Shown: in pieces, positions 26,212 to 34,770 of the stretch
How positions within the stretch are numbered: position 1 is the stretch's first letter
Layout of the letters: the number at the start of each line of letters is the position of its first letter
NCBI GenBank assembly: GCA_017464305.1
Contig: JAFUDS010000016.1
Span: 1-64,000, forward strand
Origin: Clostridia bacterium
GTDB taxonomy: Bacteria; Bacillota; Clostridia; Christensenellales; Aristaeellaceae
Length of the DNA: 64,000 bases
Direction of reading: 5' to 3'
Made by a program: the position numbers and the translations under genes
The notes under the pieces: model-generated
What the model was told of the DNA's origin: nothing
What the model saw: only the letters and a program-made list of their open reading frames with translations
The model's database searches: none

Positions 26212-26319
26212 ATGTGGATTACCCGAGATAAGAAAGAGGAAAGACTCAACTATGTAAAGTGCATGGCCTTCGGCTCCGCCTGCATCGCGCTGCTGATGGG
26301 GATGATGATTTTACTGTAA
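26212..26319 (+). CDS. Small single-span membrane protein (35 residues)
   Basis: A short frame encodes MWITRDKKEERLNYVKCMAF followed by a hydrophobic helix, SACIALLMGMMILL, that ends at the stop. A strong AGGAGGA site lies about eight bases before the ATG, and the frame ends just before a terminator. The charged N-terminus with a C-terminal membrane anchor suggests a small tail-anchored protein. It is the last gene of the repressor transcript. Confidence 0.55.
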   Translation: MWITRDKKEERLNYVKCMAFGSACIALLMGMMILL

Positions 26320-26356
26320 AAGAGGTCTGATTTCGCCCTTCTTGAGGAGAAATTCG

Positions 26357-26380
26357 CCCGGAAATTTTCCGGGTTTTTTT
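26357..26380 (+). terminator. Strong terminator of the LexA-like operon
   Basis: CCCGGAAA and TTTCCGGG form an eight-pair stem around a single T, followed by seven T. Confidence 0.85.
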
Positions 26381-26381
26381 G

Positions 26382-26410
26382 TTGCACGGAAATGGTTCTT
26401 TCTGTATAAT
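26382..26410 (+). promoter_or_regulatory. Promoter of the comB-like gene
   Basis: TTGCAC (26382-26387), 17-base spacer, TATAAT (26405-26410), starting directly after the previous terminator. Confidence 0.75.
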
Positions 26411-26449
26411 GATCGGGAGAAAGCGCAAGAGGAAATGGAAGAAGCTGGC

Positions 26450-27178
26450 ATGCGTATACGGATTCTGGAGCTGATCGAGGGAGCGAAGCAGGCCCGGGGA
26501 TTGACGGTGATCATCGACGTGCTGCGGGCCTTCTCCCTGGAGTGCTATTTATATGACTTTGGCGCGCGGCTGGTGCGGCCTGTGGGGCGCGTAGAGGAGG
26601 GCTTTGCTCTGCGGGAGGCCCATCCGGGGAGCCTGCTGATCGGCGAGCGGCAGGGGAAGATGATCGAGGGGTTCGACTTTGGAAACACTCCCGGCGGGAT
26701 TCCCCCAGAAGCAGTCAAGGGTCGGCTGATTTTTCATACCACCAGCGCCGGTACCCAGGGGGTCGTTCAGGCTACCGGGGCCTCGGAGATCATTTCCGGC
26801 AGCCTGGTAAACGCGGCGGCAGTGGCTGCCTATATCAAAGCGAAGCAGCCGGAGGAGGTATCCCTGGTTTGTATGGGAAACGGCGGCGTCCGCCGGGCGG
26901 AGGAGGATCTGCTCTGCGCGGAGTATATTCGCAGCCTGCTGGAGGGGTGTCCCCTGGAGGATCTGCGGGAGCGGATCGAGGCTTTACCCACCCATGGCGC
27001 GGAGCATTTTTTCAACCCGGCGACCCAGGATGTGTTTCCAGAGCAGGATTTCTGGCTGTGCATGCAGGTGGATCGGTTCCCCTTTGTGCTGCGGATGGAG
27101 CGGGACGAGATCGGGCTGCGCAGCGTGCGGGAATTCGTAAGAAATGTGGAGGAATCAATTGATCAAGGAAGGGCATGA
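26450..27178 (+). CDS. comB: ComB-family 2-phosphosulfolactate phosphatase-like protein
   Basis: This 242-residue protein matches the ComB family, magnesium-dependent phosphatases that act on 2-phosphosulfolactate in coenzyme M synthesis; their role in bacteria lacking that pathway is unclear. Visible family features are LTVIIDVLRAFSLECYLYDFGA, GERQGKMIEGFDFGNTP, IFHTTSAGTQGV, LVCMGNGG and a late EQDFWLCMQVDRF. ATG 26450 is preferred (GGAAGAAG upstream); ATG 26435 is an alternative. It has its own promoter and overlaps the next gene. Confidence 0.8.
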   Translation: MRIRILELIEGAKQARGLTVIIDVLRAFSLECYLYDFGARLVRPVGRVEEGFALREAHPGSLLIGERQGKMIEGFDFGNTPGGIPPEAVKGRLIFHTTSAGTQGVVQATGASEIISGSLVNAAAVAAYIKAKQPEEVSLVCMGNGGVRRAEEDLLCAEYIRSLLEGCPLEDLRERIEALPTHGAEHFFNPATQDVFPEQDFWLCMQVDRFPFVLRMERDEIGLRSVREFVRNVEESIDQGRA

Positions 27179-28427
27179 TCGCTGGCAGCGCGGGCTGGCG
27201 GCGCTGGTGGCTGGCTGCCTGATCTGGAGCGGCGGAGGTTGGGCCACAGGGGAATCCCTGGTGATTACCACCGTGACGAAACGAAGTGTGGAACAGACCG
27301 AGGCTCCAATTGCGCTGGAAGGAGAGAGAGAGAAGGAGGGGGAAACCGAAGCTTCAGTAACGGCCATCGTCCTGGCCGAGGCATCGGAGGAGCCCGGCTC
27401 TTCCGTCGATTCCGAAGAGTCGGAGGCAGAGCCCCTGACGCTGGAGCTGCGACCCACTACGCCTATTAGCTTCACCAACGTGCTTTTTCACTACGTATAC
27501 CTGGACGCCTATGCCCCAGGAGCGGATCGGCTGGTGTTGAGGATCTACAACCCGGAGGGGAAGACGGTATCCTTCCGAACCCGGCGCCATGTGAACAATG
27601 GATGGGATCCCAATCGATCCGCAGGGTACGTCATGGCACGGGGAGCAGACACCTGCGAGGGGATCAATGCCCTGTTTCCCAGCAACAGTGCGCCGGGGGC
27701 TTGGCGAATGGAGGTCACGGCCTACGCGGAGGGAAAAGGGGAAATCACGAGGAGCCTGGAGGTACAGATCACTTCCGCCCGTCCTCTGAAGATGAACCAA
27801 CTGCCCCAGGTTCGGGAGATGATTCTGGGGGCGGAAGGGGGAGAGGTGGTTCCTGTCCAGGCGGGGAAAATTCGATACATCGCCCAGGATCCGAAGGATA
27901 AGCTGTTTGTCAAGGAATACTGGTTCAGCGGCGCCTTCGACCTGCGGCCAGTTGCAAACCAGAAATGTTCCCGTGCGGTTTTCTCCATGGCCCTCAGTTG
28001 GCTCGGGATAGATTTTTCTCCCATCCGGATGTCCGAGCTGGTTCGAAGCAAGGAGATTGAATACACCTATGACCGGGTGTGCGAGAAGATTGGCGGGGTA
28101 CAGCGGCTGTCGGGAGATCTGGAGACCCTGTGGGCGGCTTATCAGGCGGGGGAGGCGTCCCCTGTTTCGCTGCATTTTGAGTACGAGGGAGGGATGCATG
28201 CCCTGCTGCTGGTGGCCCGGGATGAGGAGGATCCAGAGCTATTCTATGCCATTACCTCTGGGCAACGAGTGAATACCTCGGACTTCCCCGGGGGGCAGGA
28301 GCGGGATATGGTGATTCCGATCCTGATCGAAAAGGGAGAGAAGGGAGCGAGGATTCAGAGCCCCTTGCTAAAAAGATATCATAAAGGCGTAATAGACCAA
28401 ATATGGAGTTGGACGAACAGCCGATGA
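27159..28427 (+). CDS. Secreted protein with possible C39/papain-like domain
   Basis: This 422-residue protein has an N-terminal signal sequence (WQRGLAALVAGCLIWSGGGWATG), an acidic Ser/Glu-rich linker (about 35-95), a beta-rich middle region (about 100-215) and a C-terminal domain. In the last, C270 in NQKCSRAVFSMALSWLG and H347 in YEGGMHALLLVARDE are spaced as in papain-like C39 peptidases. Peptidase activity is inferred. I favour the TTG start at 27159, six bases after GGAGG; an ATG at 27144 lies before that site. It overlaps the comB-like gene by 20 bases. Confidence 0.65.
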   Translation: MIKEGHDRWQRGLAALVAGCLIWSGGGWATGESLVITTVTKRSVEQTEAPIALEGEREKEGETEASVTAIVLAEASEEPGSSVDSEESEAEPLTLELRPTTPISFTNVLFHYVYLDAYAPGADRLVLRIYNPEGKTVSFRTRRHVNNGWDPNRSAGYVMARGADTCEGINALFPSNSAPGAWRMEVTAYAEGKGEITRSLEVQITSARPLKMNQLPQVREMILGAEGGEVVPVQAGKIRYIAQDPKDKLFVKEYWFSGAFDLRPVANQKCSRAVFSMALSWLGIDFSPIRMSELVRSKEIEYTYDRVCEKIGGVQRLSGDLETLWAAYQAGEASPVSLHFEYEGGMHALLLVARDEEDPELFYAITSGQRVNTSDFPGGQERDMVIPILIEKGEKGARIQSPLLKRYHKGVIDQIWSWTNSR

Positions 28428-28450
28428 CTGGAAAGCAGGATGGTACGATA

Positions 28451-28701
28451 GGTGCGCGCGGGAGTTCCCCTCCGGGGCACGCTCTCTTTCCGCAACCTCA
28501 ATGGTCGCGACTCCACACAGTGGAGATCGCTTCCTTTCGGTTGAGCTCACCTCAGGCGAAATATCCGCCACTGGCGGTCGCCAGAGGTGAGCCCGTTCCA
28601 GACGTAGCGGCACAAAGCGGCTGCCTTCGTGTATACACACTCGCCACCCGCTAAGTGCCGACGTCTTCCAAGGGCCCCTGAGTGAAACATCCCTTCGCAC
28701 C
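28451..28701. ncRNA. Unidentified multi-helix structured RNA-like element upstream of pyk
   Basis: The gene-free stretch before pyk folds into a closed junction. Terminal helix: GGTGCG (28451-28456) with CGCACC (28696-28701). Internal hairpins: CCCC/GGGG at 28467-28477; GCGACTCCAC with GTGGAG-A-TCGC at 28507-28530; GCTCACCTC with GAGGTGAGC at 28545-28592, enclosing GGCGA/TCGCC and CCGCC/GGCGG; AGACGT-CGGCAC with GTGCCG-ACGTCT at 28600-28666, enclosing AGCGG/CCGCT. No match to RNase P, tmRNA, SRP RNA, T-box or a common riboswitch was recognised. The transcribed strand is unknown. It may be a pyk leader or a free RNA. Confidence 0.5.
28669..28699. repeat. 31-base repeat, copy 1 (before pyk)
   Basis: Begins CAAGGGCCCC and ends AAACATCCCTTCGCA. 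It matches copy 2 at 30164-30194 in 29 of 31 bases and overlaps the end of the structured element. Confidence 0.8.
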
Positions 28702-28743
28702 ACTGAGTAGTAAATTTTTGAAAAATATTGGAGGAGGCAAAGC

Positions 28744-30159
28744 ATGCGAAAGACTAAAATCATCTGTACCATCGGCCCGGCTTGCGAGAACGAGGCCACC
28801 CTGGAAGCCATGTGCGACGCGGGAATGAACGTGGCCCGGCTGAATTTTTCCCACGGCACCCATGAGGAGCACCTGGCCAAGATTGAACTGATCAAGCGGG
28901 TTCGGGAAAAGAAAAAGCTGCCCATTGCCATTATGCTGGACACCAAGGGCCCGGAATACCGGATCAAGACCTTCCAGAACGGCAAGATTTTCCTGAAGGA
29001 TGGGGACACCTTTACCCTGACCACCGACGACATTGAGGGGGATGAGACCCGAGTATCCGTTACCTACACCAAGCTGACGGAGGAGCTGGCGCCAGGGGAC
29101 ACGGTGCTGATCAACAATGGATTGGTAATCCTGAAGGTGACGGAGATTCAGGGCTCAAACGTTATCTGCCAGGTGGTGACCGGTGGGGAACTGAGCAACC
29201 GGAAGAGCATGAATTTCCCGGGGAAGGTGCTGAAGCAGGATTACCTGAGCGAGCAGGATCGAAGCGATATTCTCTTTGGCATCGCCAACGATGTGGACTT
29301 CATCGCCGCCAGCTTCGTTTCCTGCCGGGAGGACGTGCAGGCCCTCCGCACCCTGCTGGATGAAAACGGAGGCAAGGATATTGACCTGATTGCCAAGATC
29401 GAGAACCGCAAGGGCGTGGAAGAAGTGGAACAAATCTGCGAGGTGGCGGACGGCATCATGGTAGCCCGGGGTGATCTGGGGGTGGAAATTCCCTTCATGG
29501 AGGTGCCCGCGGTACAGAAATATTTGATCAGCCGCTGCCGGCTGCTGGGCAAGCGGGTCATCACCGCCACGGAGATGCTGGAGAGCATGATCCATAATCC
29601 CCGGCCCACCCGGGCGGAGATTTCCGACGTAGCCAACGCGGTCTATGACGGGTCTTCTGCCATCATGCTCAGCCGGGAAACCGCCGCGGGCAAGTATCCA
29701 GTCCAGGCGGTGAAGACCATGGCGGAGACGGCGGAGTACACGGAGAGCCACATCGATTACGCCGACTGGTTCCACACCACGAAGTTCAAGATGCGGAACA
29801 ACCTGGACGCCATTTCCCACGCCACCTGTGCCATGGCGGTGGACGTGGACGCCAAGGCCATCGTGGTGAACTCCATCTCCGGCCGGACAGCCCGCATGGT
29901 TTCCCGATTCCGGGGTCCGGTCAACATCCTGGGCACCACCACGGATGAAAAGGCTTGGCGAAAGCTGAACCTGAGCTGGGCGGTAACGCCGGTGCTGAGC
30001 GAAGAATACAACAGCATGGACGTCATGTTCTGGCAGGATCTGAAATATGCGAAGGAGCTGCTGAACCTGCAGAGCGGGGATAATGTGGTGTTGACGGGGG
30101 GCCAGATTCACGGCGAGCCCGGGAACACCAATACAATTAAGGTAGAAAAGGTAAAATAA
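28744..30159 (+). CDS. pyk: Pyruvate kinase
   Basis: This 471-residue enzyme converts phosphoenolpyruvate and ADP to pyruvate and ATP in glycolysis. It has the barrel and B domains (TKIICTIGPACEN, ARLNFSHG, MLDTKGPEYR, LIAKIENRKGVEEVEQI, VARGDLGVEIPF, TATEMLESMIHNPRPTRAEISDVANAVYDG) and the C domain. The extra C-terminal PEP-utiliser domain seen in Bacillus is absent. Two small departures from consensus are E-Y-R where E-I-R is usual, and SRETAAGKYP where SGETAAGKYP is usual. A GGAGGAGG site precedes the ATG. Confidence 0.95.
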   Translation: MRKTKIICTIGPACENEATLEAMCDAGMNVARLNFSHGTHEEHLAKIELIKRVREKKKLPIAIMLDTKGPEYRIKTFQNGKIFLKDGDTFTLTTDDIEGDETRVSVTYTKLTEELAPGDTVLINNGLVILKVTEIQGSNVICQVVTGGELSNRKSMNFPGKVLKQDYLSEQDRSDILFGIANDVDFIAASFVSCREDVQALRTLLDENGGKDIDLIAKIENRKGVEEVEQICEVADGIMVARGDLGVEIPFMEVPAVQKYLISRCRLLGKRVITATEMLESMIHNPRPTRAEISDVANAVYDGSSAIMLSRETAAGKYPVQAVKTMAETAEYTESHIDYADWFHTTKFKMRNNLDAISHATCAMAVDVDAKAIVVNSISGRTARMVSRFRGPVNILGTTTDEKAWRKLNLSWAVTPVLSEEYNSMDVMFWQDLKYAKELLNLQSGDNVVLTGGQIHGEPGNTNTIKVEKVK

Positions 30160-30163
30160 GAGG

Positions 30164-30194
30164 CAAGGGCCCCGGAGGGAAACATCCCTTCGCA
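30164..30194. repeat. 31-base repeat, copy 2 (after pyk)
   Basis: Begins CAAGGGCCCC and ends AAACATCCCTTCGCA, differing from copy 1 at two positions (T to G twice). Here GGAGGGA can pair with the TCCC downstream around AACA. It has no T-run and so is not a standard terminator. Confidence 0.8.
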
Positions 30195-30228
30195 TGTAAA
30201 TTATGCCAAATTGAAAGGAGATCCCCTG

Positions 30229-33200
30229 ATGAGTTTTGAATTCCAGAAGTTGAAGGATCCGGCCTATTTCCGGGAAAACAGGCTGGACGCCCATTCCGAC
30301 CATGTGGCTCTGGACGGGAAGGGGGAAAGCCTATGCCAGAGCCTGAACGGCGCCTGGTACTTCTTCTATGCCCGGAACGAGGGACAGGTGATCCCCGGGT
30401 TCGAAAGCGCGGAATATGATTGCCGGCCCTGGGCCACCATTCCCGTGCCTGCCCATATCCAGATGGAGGGCTATGGTCACCCGCAGTATGCCAATGTGCA
30501 GTATCCCTGGGATGGCACCGAGGACATCGACGTAGGAGGCATTCCGGAATTCTTCAACCCTGTAGGCTGCTACGCCCGTTACTTCACCCTGCCGGAAGAC
30601 TGGGCTGGGGATCGGGTGATCCTCAGCTTCCAGGGGGCGGAAAGCTGCGTGGCCGTATGGCTGAACGGGCAGTACGTGGGCTTCGCCTCCGACAGTTTTA
30701 CCCCGGATGAATTTGACATCACTCCCTATCTGCGGGCAGGGGAGAACAAGCTGGCCTGCCGGGTGTATCGCTGGGGTATCAGCAGCTGGCTGGAGGATCA
30801 GGACTTCATGCGCTTCAGCGGTTTGTTCCGGGACGTCTATCTGCAGCGGATTCCGAAGGCCCATTTAGACGATTTGCGAGTGATCACCACTCTGGACGAG
30901 CATTATCAGGACGCGGTGCTGGAGGTAGAGGTGAAGGCTACGGCTCCTGCGGGCAGCAAAGCGGTATTGGAGCTGTGGGACGGGGAGAAAGTCATCGAAG
31001 GGATCGAGTTTATCATTCAGGAGGAGAAGACCGCCCTGGCCATCCCGGTGACGAATCCCCGGAAATGGAGCGCGGAGATTCCCTATTTGTACGACTTGCA
31101 GATTCGGCTGTTGAATCCCGACGGGGAAATCTCGGAGCAGGTAAGCCAGAAGGTGGGCTTCCGCCGGTTCGAAATGAAGGACGGGCTCATGCTGATCAAC
31201 GGCCAGCGCATCGTCTTCAAGGGCGCCAATCGTCATGATTTCTGCGCGGAGACAGGCCGGGCGGTGACGCCGGAGAAGATTCGCCGGGATCTGATCACCA
31301 TGAAGCGGCACAACATCAATGCCATCCGCACCAGCCATTATCCCAACAGCAGCGTGCTGTACGACCTGGCGGACGAGCTGGGGCTATACATCATCGACGA
31401 ATGCAACATGGAAACCCATGGAGTTTGGGCCCAGATCTATTCCGGAAAGATTCCGGAGGAGGGCAGCCTGCCGGGAAACCGGATGGAATATCTGCCCCTG
31501 ATGCTGGACCGGGTGCACAGCATGGTGGAGCGGGACAAGAACCATCCCAGCATCATCATTTGGAGCTGTGGCAACGAGAGCTACGGTGGACGGGTGATCT
31601 ACGAGATGAGCCAGGAATTCCGCCGGATGGACGATACCCGCCTGGTCCATTACGAAGGCGTCTGCCAGGGGAAGGATATGGGCTATAAGGACACCACGGA
31701 CATGGAAAGCCAGATGTATACCCCCGTGGCGAAAATCAAGGAATGGCTGGCGGAAAACAAGGAAAAGCCCTTCATCCTCTGCGAATATACCCACAGCATG
31801 GGTAACTCCAACGGCGCCATGCATTGGTACACGGAATACGCCTATCAGGAGCCCCGATATCAGGGCGGATTCATCTGGGATTACATCGACCAGAGCATCC
31901 GCGTTCGTGATCGGCAGGGGAAGACGGCGTACCTGTACGGCGGGGATTACGATGACCGACCCAACGACGGGGATTTCTCGGGCAACGGCATTTGCTTCGG
32001 CAACGGCGATCCGACCCCCAAGATGCAGGAGGTCAAATACAATTACCGCAACATCGAGGCGGAGGTGGATGTTTCCGGCATTCTGATCCGGAACCGGCAT
32101 CTGTTCCGCAGTACGGCGGATTTCGCTGGCCTGGTGACCCTGGCCCGGGAGGGCGTGGAGATTCAGAAGGTATCCCTGGATACGGATGTGGCCCCTCTGA
32201 GCGAAAAGAAGTATCCGCTGCCGGTCGCGATTCCAGAGAAGGCGGGAGAATACACCGTCACCGTTTCCTTCCGGCTGAAGGAGGACACGGAATGGGCCCC
32301 GGCGGGGCATGAAATCGCTTGGGGACAGGGCGTATGGCGCGTCGCGGGAGAAGAGAAGCAGCAGCCCGCCGCCCCGAAGCTACGGGTGGTGGTGGGAGAC
32401 CATAACACCGGCGTGTTCGGCGATGGATTCTCCGCCATGTATTCCATGGAGCACGGTACCCTGATCTCCTACACCGTGTGCGGCCGGGAGATGCTGAAAA
32501 CGCCGCCACGGCCAGCTCTTTGGCGGGCACCCACCAACAACGACTACGGTAACCGCATGCCCGCCAGATACGCCCAGTGGAAGATCGCCGATCTGTATGC
32601 CGCGCCCATGAGCGATGGCCAATTGAAGAAGGAAAAGGGCGTCCTACCGGTGGAGCGGACACCCGAGGGCGGAGTGACCTTCCGTACCTGGTGGACCCTG
32701 CCCACGACGCCGGCAACGGAATGCCAGATGATCATTACCATCCATCCCTGTGGCCGGACGGAGCTGCGGCTGGAATATGATCCGATCCAGGAGCTGGGAG
32801 ATATGCCCATCTTCGGCATTACCTTCAAGATGGACGCGGATTTCGACCAGGTGAAATACTACGGCCGGGGCCCGGCGGAATGCTATGTGGACCGACAGGA
32901 AGGGGCCCGGCTGGGAATCTATGAATTCCAGGCGGGAGAGAATCTGACTCCTTACCTGGTGCCCCAGGAGGCGGGGAACCGCACGGATGTCCGATGGGCA
33001 GAGGTGACGGATTTCCGAGGCCGGGGGCTGAAGATTCTGGGGGATGGCATGGAATTCAATGCCCTGCCCTGGACCGCGCACGAAATTGAAAACGCCACCC
33101 ACGGGAACGAGCTGCCCCAACGGCAGTACACCGTGGTGCGGGCGGCCCTGCGCCAGATGGGCGTGGCGGGGGATGACAGCTGGGGCGCAAGAACCCATGA

Positions 33201-33264
33201 GGAATATCTGATCGACGCCAGTCAGAAGCTGATCTTCCGCTGCTGCATTCAGCCGAAGATGTAA
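30229..33264 (+). CDS. Beta-galactosidase, family GH2 (LacZ type)
   Basis: This 1011-residue enzyme hydrolyses terminal beta-galactosides. The domain order is LacZ-like: sugar-binding jelly roll (about 40-220), two immunoglobulin-like domains flanking the TIM barrel (about 330-620) and a C-terminal beta-sandwich small chain (about 720-1011). The acid/base is E450 in IIIWSCGNESYGG and the nucleophile E519 in FILCEYTHSMGNSNG. No signal peptide, so it is cytoplasmic. ATG 30229 follows AAAGGAGA. Other GH2 galactosides are possible substrates, but the size and small-chain domain fit LacZ. Confidence 0.93.
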   Translation: MSFEFQKLKDPAYFRENRLDAHSDHVALDGKGESLCQSLNGAWYFFYARNEGQVIPGFESAEYDCRPWATIPVPAHIQMEGYGHPQYANVQYPWDGTEDIDVGGIPEFFNPVGCYARYFTLPEDWAGDRVILSFQGAESCVAVWLNGQYVGFASDSFTPDEFDITPYLRAGENKLACRVYRWGISSWLEDQDFMRFSGLFRDVYLQRIPKAHLDDLRVITTLDEHYQDAVLEVEVKATAPAGSKAVLELWDGEKVIEGIEFIIQEEKTALAIPVTNPRKWSAEIPYLYDLQIRLLNPDGEISEQVSQKVGFRRFEMKDGLMLINGQRIVFKGANRHDFCAETGRAVTPEKIRRDLITMKRHNINAIRTSHYPNSSVLYDLADELGLYIIDECNMETHGVWAQIYSGKIPEEGSLPGNRMEYLPLMLDRVHSMVERDKNHPSIIIWSCGNESYGGRVIYEMSQEFRRMDDTRLVHYEGVCQGKDMGYKDTTDMESQMYTPVAKIKEWLAENKEKPFILCEYTHSMGNSNGAMHWYTEYAYQEPRYQGGFIWDYIDQSIRVRDRQGKTAYLYGGDYDDRPNDGDFSGNGICFGNGDPTPKMQEVKYNYRNIEAEVDVSGILIRNRHLFRSTADFAGLVTLAREGVEIQKVSLDTDVAPLSEKKYPLPVAIPEKAGEYTVTVSFRLKEDTEWAPAGHEIAWGQGVWRVAGEEKQQPAAPKLRVVVGDHNTGVFGDGFSAMYSMEHGTLISYTVCGREMLKTPPRPALWRAPTNNDYGNRMPARYAQWKIADLYAAPMSDGQLKKEKGVLPVERTPEGGVTFRTWWTLPTTPATECQMIITIHPCGRTELRLEYDPIQELGDMPIFGITFKMDADFDQVKYYGRGPAECYVDRQEGARLGIYEFQAGENLTPYLVPQEAGNRTDVRWAEVTDFRGRGLKILGDGMEFNALPWTAHEIENATHGNELPQRQYTVVRAALRQMGVAGDDSWGARTHEEYLIDASQKLIFRCCIQPKM

Positions 33265-33280
33265 GAACAGGTTCTTTTCA

Positions 33281-33311
33281 CTTCCCCCCGCTCCGCGGGG
33301 GAAGTTTTTTT
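33281..33311 (+). terminator. Terminator after the GH2 gene
   Basis: CTTCCCCC and GGGGGAAG pair around a GC-rich loop, followed by seven T. A second hairpin, CCCCGC-TTC-GCGGGG with TTTTC, follows at about 33326-33350. Confidence 0.85.
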
Positions 33312-33362
33312 GTGCTTTTCTTTTTCCCCGCTTCGCGGGGGAGTTTTCTTTGGTGTTATCCA

Positions 33363-33397
33363 TAAAAAAACAACCCTGAGTGCTTGCTCAGGGTTGT
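33363..33397 (-). terminator. Terminator of the SH3 protein gene
   Basis: ACAACCCTGAG (33370-33380) and CTCAGGGTTGT (33387-33397) form an 11-pair stem. On the minus strand it is followed by a run of T (complement of 33363-33369). It also has TCCTTTTT on the plus strand and may work both ways. Confidence 0.85.
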
Positions 33398-33411
33398 CCT
33401 TTTTGAACGAA

Positions 33412-34620
33412 TCACTTCTTCACATATTCCTTCTTCACGTAGCCGCTGCCATCATCGAAGGAGATCTTATACCAGTTGCCCTTCTCATCCAGCACGGTGA
33501 TCTTCGTGCCGGGCTCCAGCTGCGTCACAGTGGCATAGCCCAGGCCTGCATCCCGGCGGATGTTGACCTTGCCGCCATTGGGATTGGTGATGGTGGCGGA
33601 GAAGGAATTATAGGGCGCCTTGGTGGGCGCAGGGGTTTCACCGGGCTTCGGGGTAGCCGTGACGCCAGGTTTCTTGGAGGAAAGAAATTCATTCTTCACA
33701 TAGCCGGCGCCCAGCATGGCAGTGGAGGTAATCTTGGACCAGCCCTTTTCCGTGGAAACCAAAGTTACCTCAGAACCTACGGGCAGGGAAATCATGACCG
33801 CATATCCCTTTTCGCTGGGACCCCGACGAACGTTGACGGACTTGCCATTGGCGGAGGTGATATAGCGAACCTTGCCCGCGCTGGGATCCTTGGTGGGCAC
33901 TGGGGTTGCATTCGGATCGGGGGTGTTGGTCGGGGCGGGGGCAGTCTTGGTCAGATAAGAATTCATCATCCAGCCGGAGATCGGATCGGATATGCGGCTC
34001 CAGCTGCCGTTGACCTGTTCTACGGTCACCTCTGTGCCGGGCTCCAGCTCCCCATCCACCGCATAGCCCTTTCCAGCGCCCCGGCGAACATTCACCGTAC
34101 GGCCACTGGGATTCTTAACATAAGCGGTATAAGGTGTGCCAGCGTTGCCGGACTTTTTTACCACCTTGTCGGAAAGCAGGGATTTTTTGATATAACCGGT
34201 CCCAGCGGAGGCGGACACATAGCTCCAGGTTGCGCCGGAGCTGAGCACCTTGACTTTATCGCCCTGATACAGCGTCGCTGTCTGACCAAAGGAGGTGGCC
34301 GGGCCGGAACGGAGCGCGGAATTATCCTTGGTTACGTATGCGGTAGAGGTGGAAGAGGCCTTCAAATATTTCCGCATGACATACCCTTCCGCGCCATCTG
34401 AAAAATGGACATAAGCCCAATTGGTGTCATACTTCTTATAGGAAACGACAGCAAAATCCGCGCGATAAGAATCCTTCACCTTGGAGGTGGCGTCCGGCTT
34501 TTCCCGAATCTTTAGGGATGAGGTTCCGCTGACATAATAATAGGTCGCAGCGGAAGCGGACACCAGGGGAAAAACCAGGGTCAGCACCAGCAGGAACAGT
34601 AACAGAGACCGCTTTTTCAT
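33412..34620 (-). CDS. Secreted protein with five bacterial SH3 domains
   Basis: This 402-residue protein has a signal peptide (KKRSLLLFLLVLTLVFPLVSASA) and five SH3b-like domains at about 26-87, 93-149, 164-225, 250-315 and 342-402. The last three carry the VNVRRGxGxGY pattern. Pro/Thr-rich linkers (APAPTNTPDPNATPVPTKDP and TATPKPGETPAPTKAP) separate domains 3-4 and 4-5. Such domains bind peptidoglycan; no catalytic domain is attached. ATG 34620 follows GGGAGG. It may anchor to or sense the cell wall. Confidence 0.88.
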   Translation of the reverse strand: MKKRSLLLFLLVLTLVFPLVSASAATYYYVSGTSSLKIREKPDATSKVKDSYRADFAVVSYKKYDTNWAYVHFSDGAEGYVMRKYLKASSTSTAYVTKDNSALRSGPATSFGQTATLYQGDKVKVLSSGATWSYVSASAGTGYIKKSLLSDKVVKKSGNAGTPYTAYVKNPSGRTVNVRRGAGKGYAVDGELEPGTEVTVEQVNGSWSRISDPISGWMMNSYLTKTAPAPTNTPDPNATPVPTKDPSAGKVRYITSANGKSVNVRRGPSEKGYAVMISLPVGSEVTLVSTEKGWSKITSTAMLGAGYVKNEFLSSKKPGVTATPKPGETPAPTKAPYNSFSATITNPNGGKVNIRRDAGLGYATVTQLEPGTKITVLDEKGNWYKISFDDGSGYVKKEYVKK

Positions 34621-34667
34621 GAAAACAAACCTCCCAATCACCACTCGGGTGAGAATATACCGTGCTT

Positions 34668-34696
34668 ATGATACCAAAGGCGGCTTAAAATGTAAA
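34668..34696 (-). promoter_or_regulatory. Promoter of the SH3 protein gene
   Basis: On the minus strand: TTTACA (34696-34691), 17-base spacer, TATCAT (34673-34668), about 50 bases before the ATG. Confidence 0.6.
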
Positions 34697-34770
34697 TAGT
34701 TTTTCAATAAAAGAGAAGAAAATTTTAAGGAATTATTAAGAAAATGTTTCTTTGAAAAGTGATATATTCT

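Noticed and set aside
28545-28592. GCCACTG within the pyk upstream hairpin, as in the cobalamin riboswitch B12 box
   Set aside because: It forms the loop of a simple palindromic hairpin, and the other conserved B12 riboswitch blocks are missing.
28428-28743. Open minus-strand frame across the region before pyk
   Set aside because: Its predicted product has no domain features and the DNA is dominated by paired helices, so an RNA structure explains it better.
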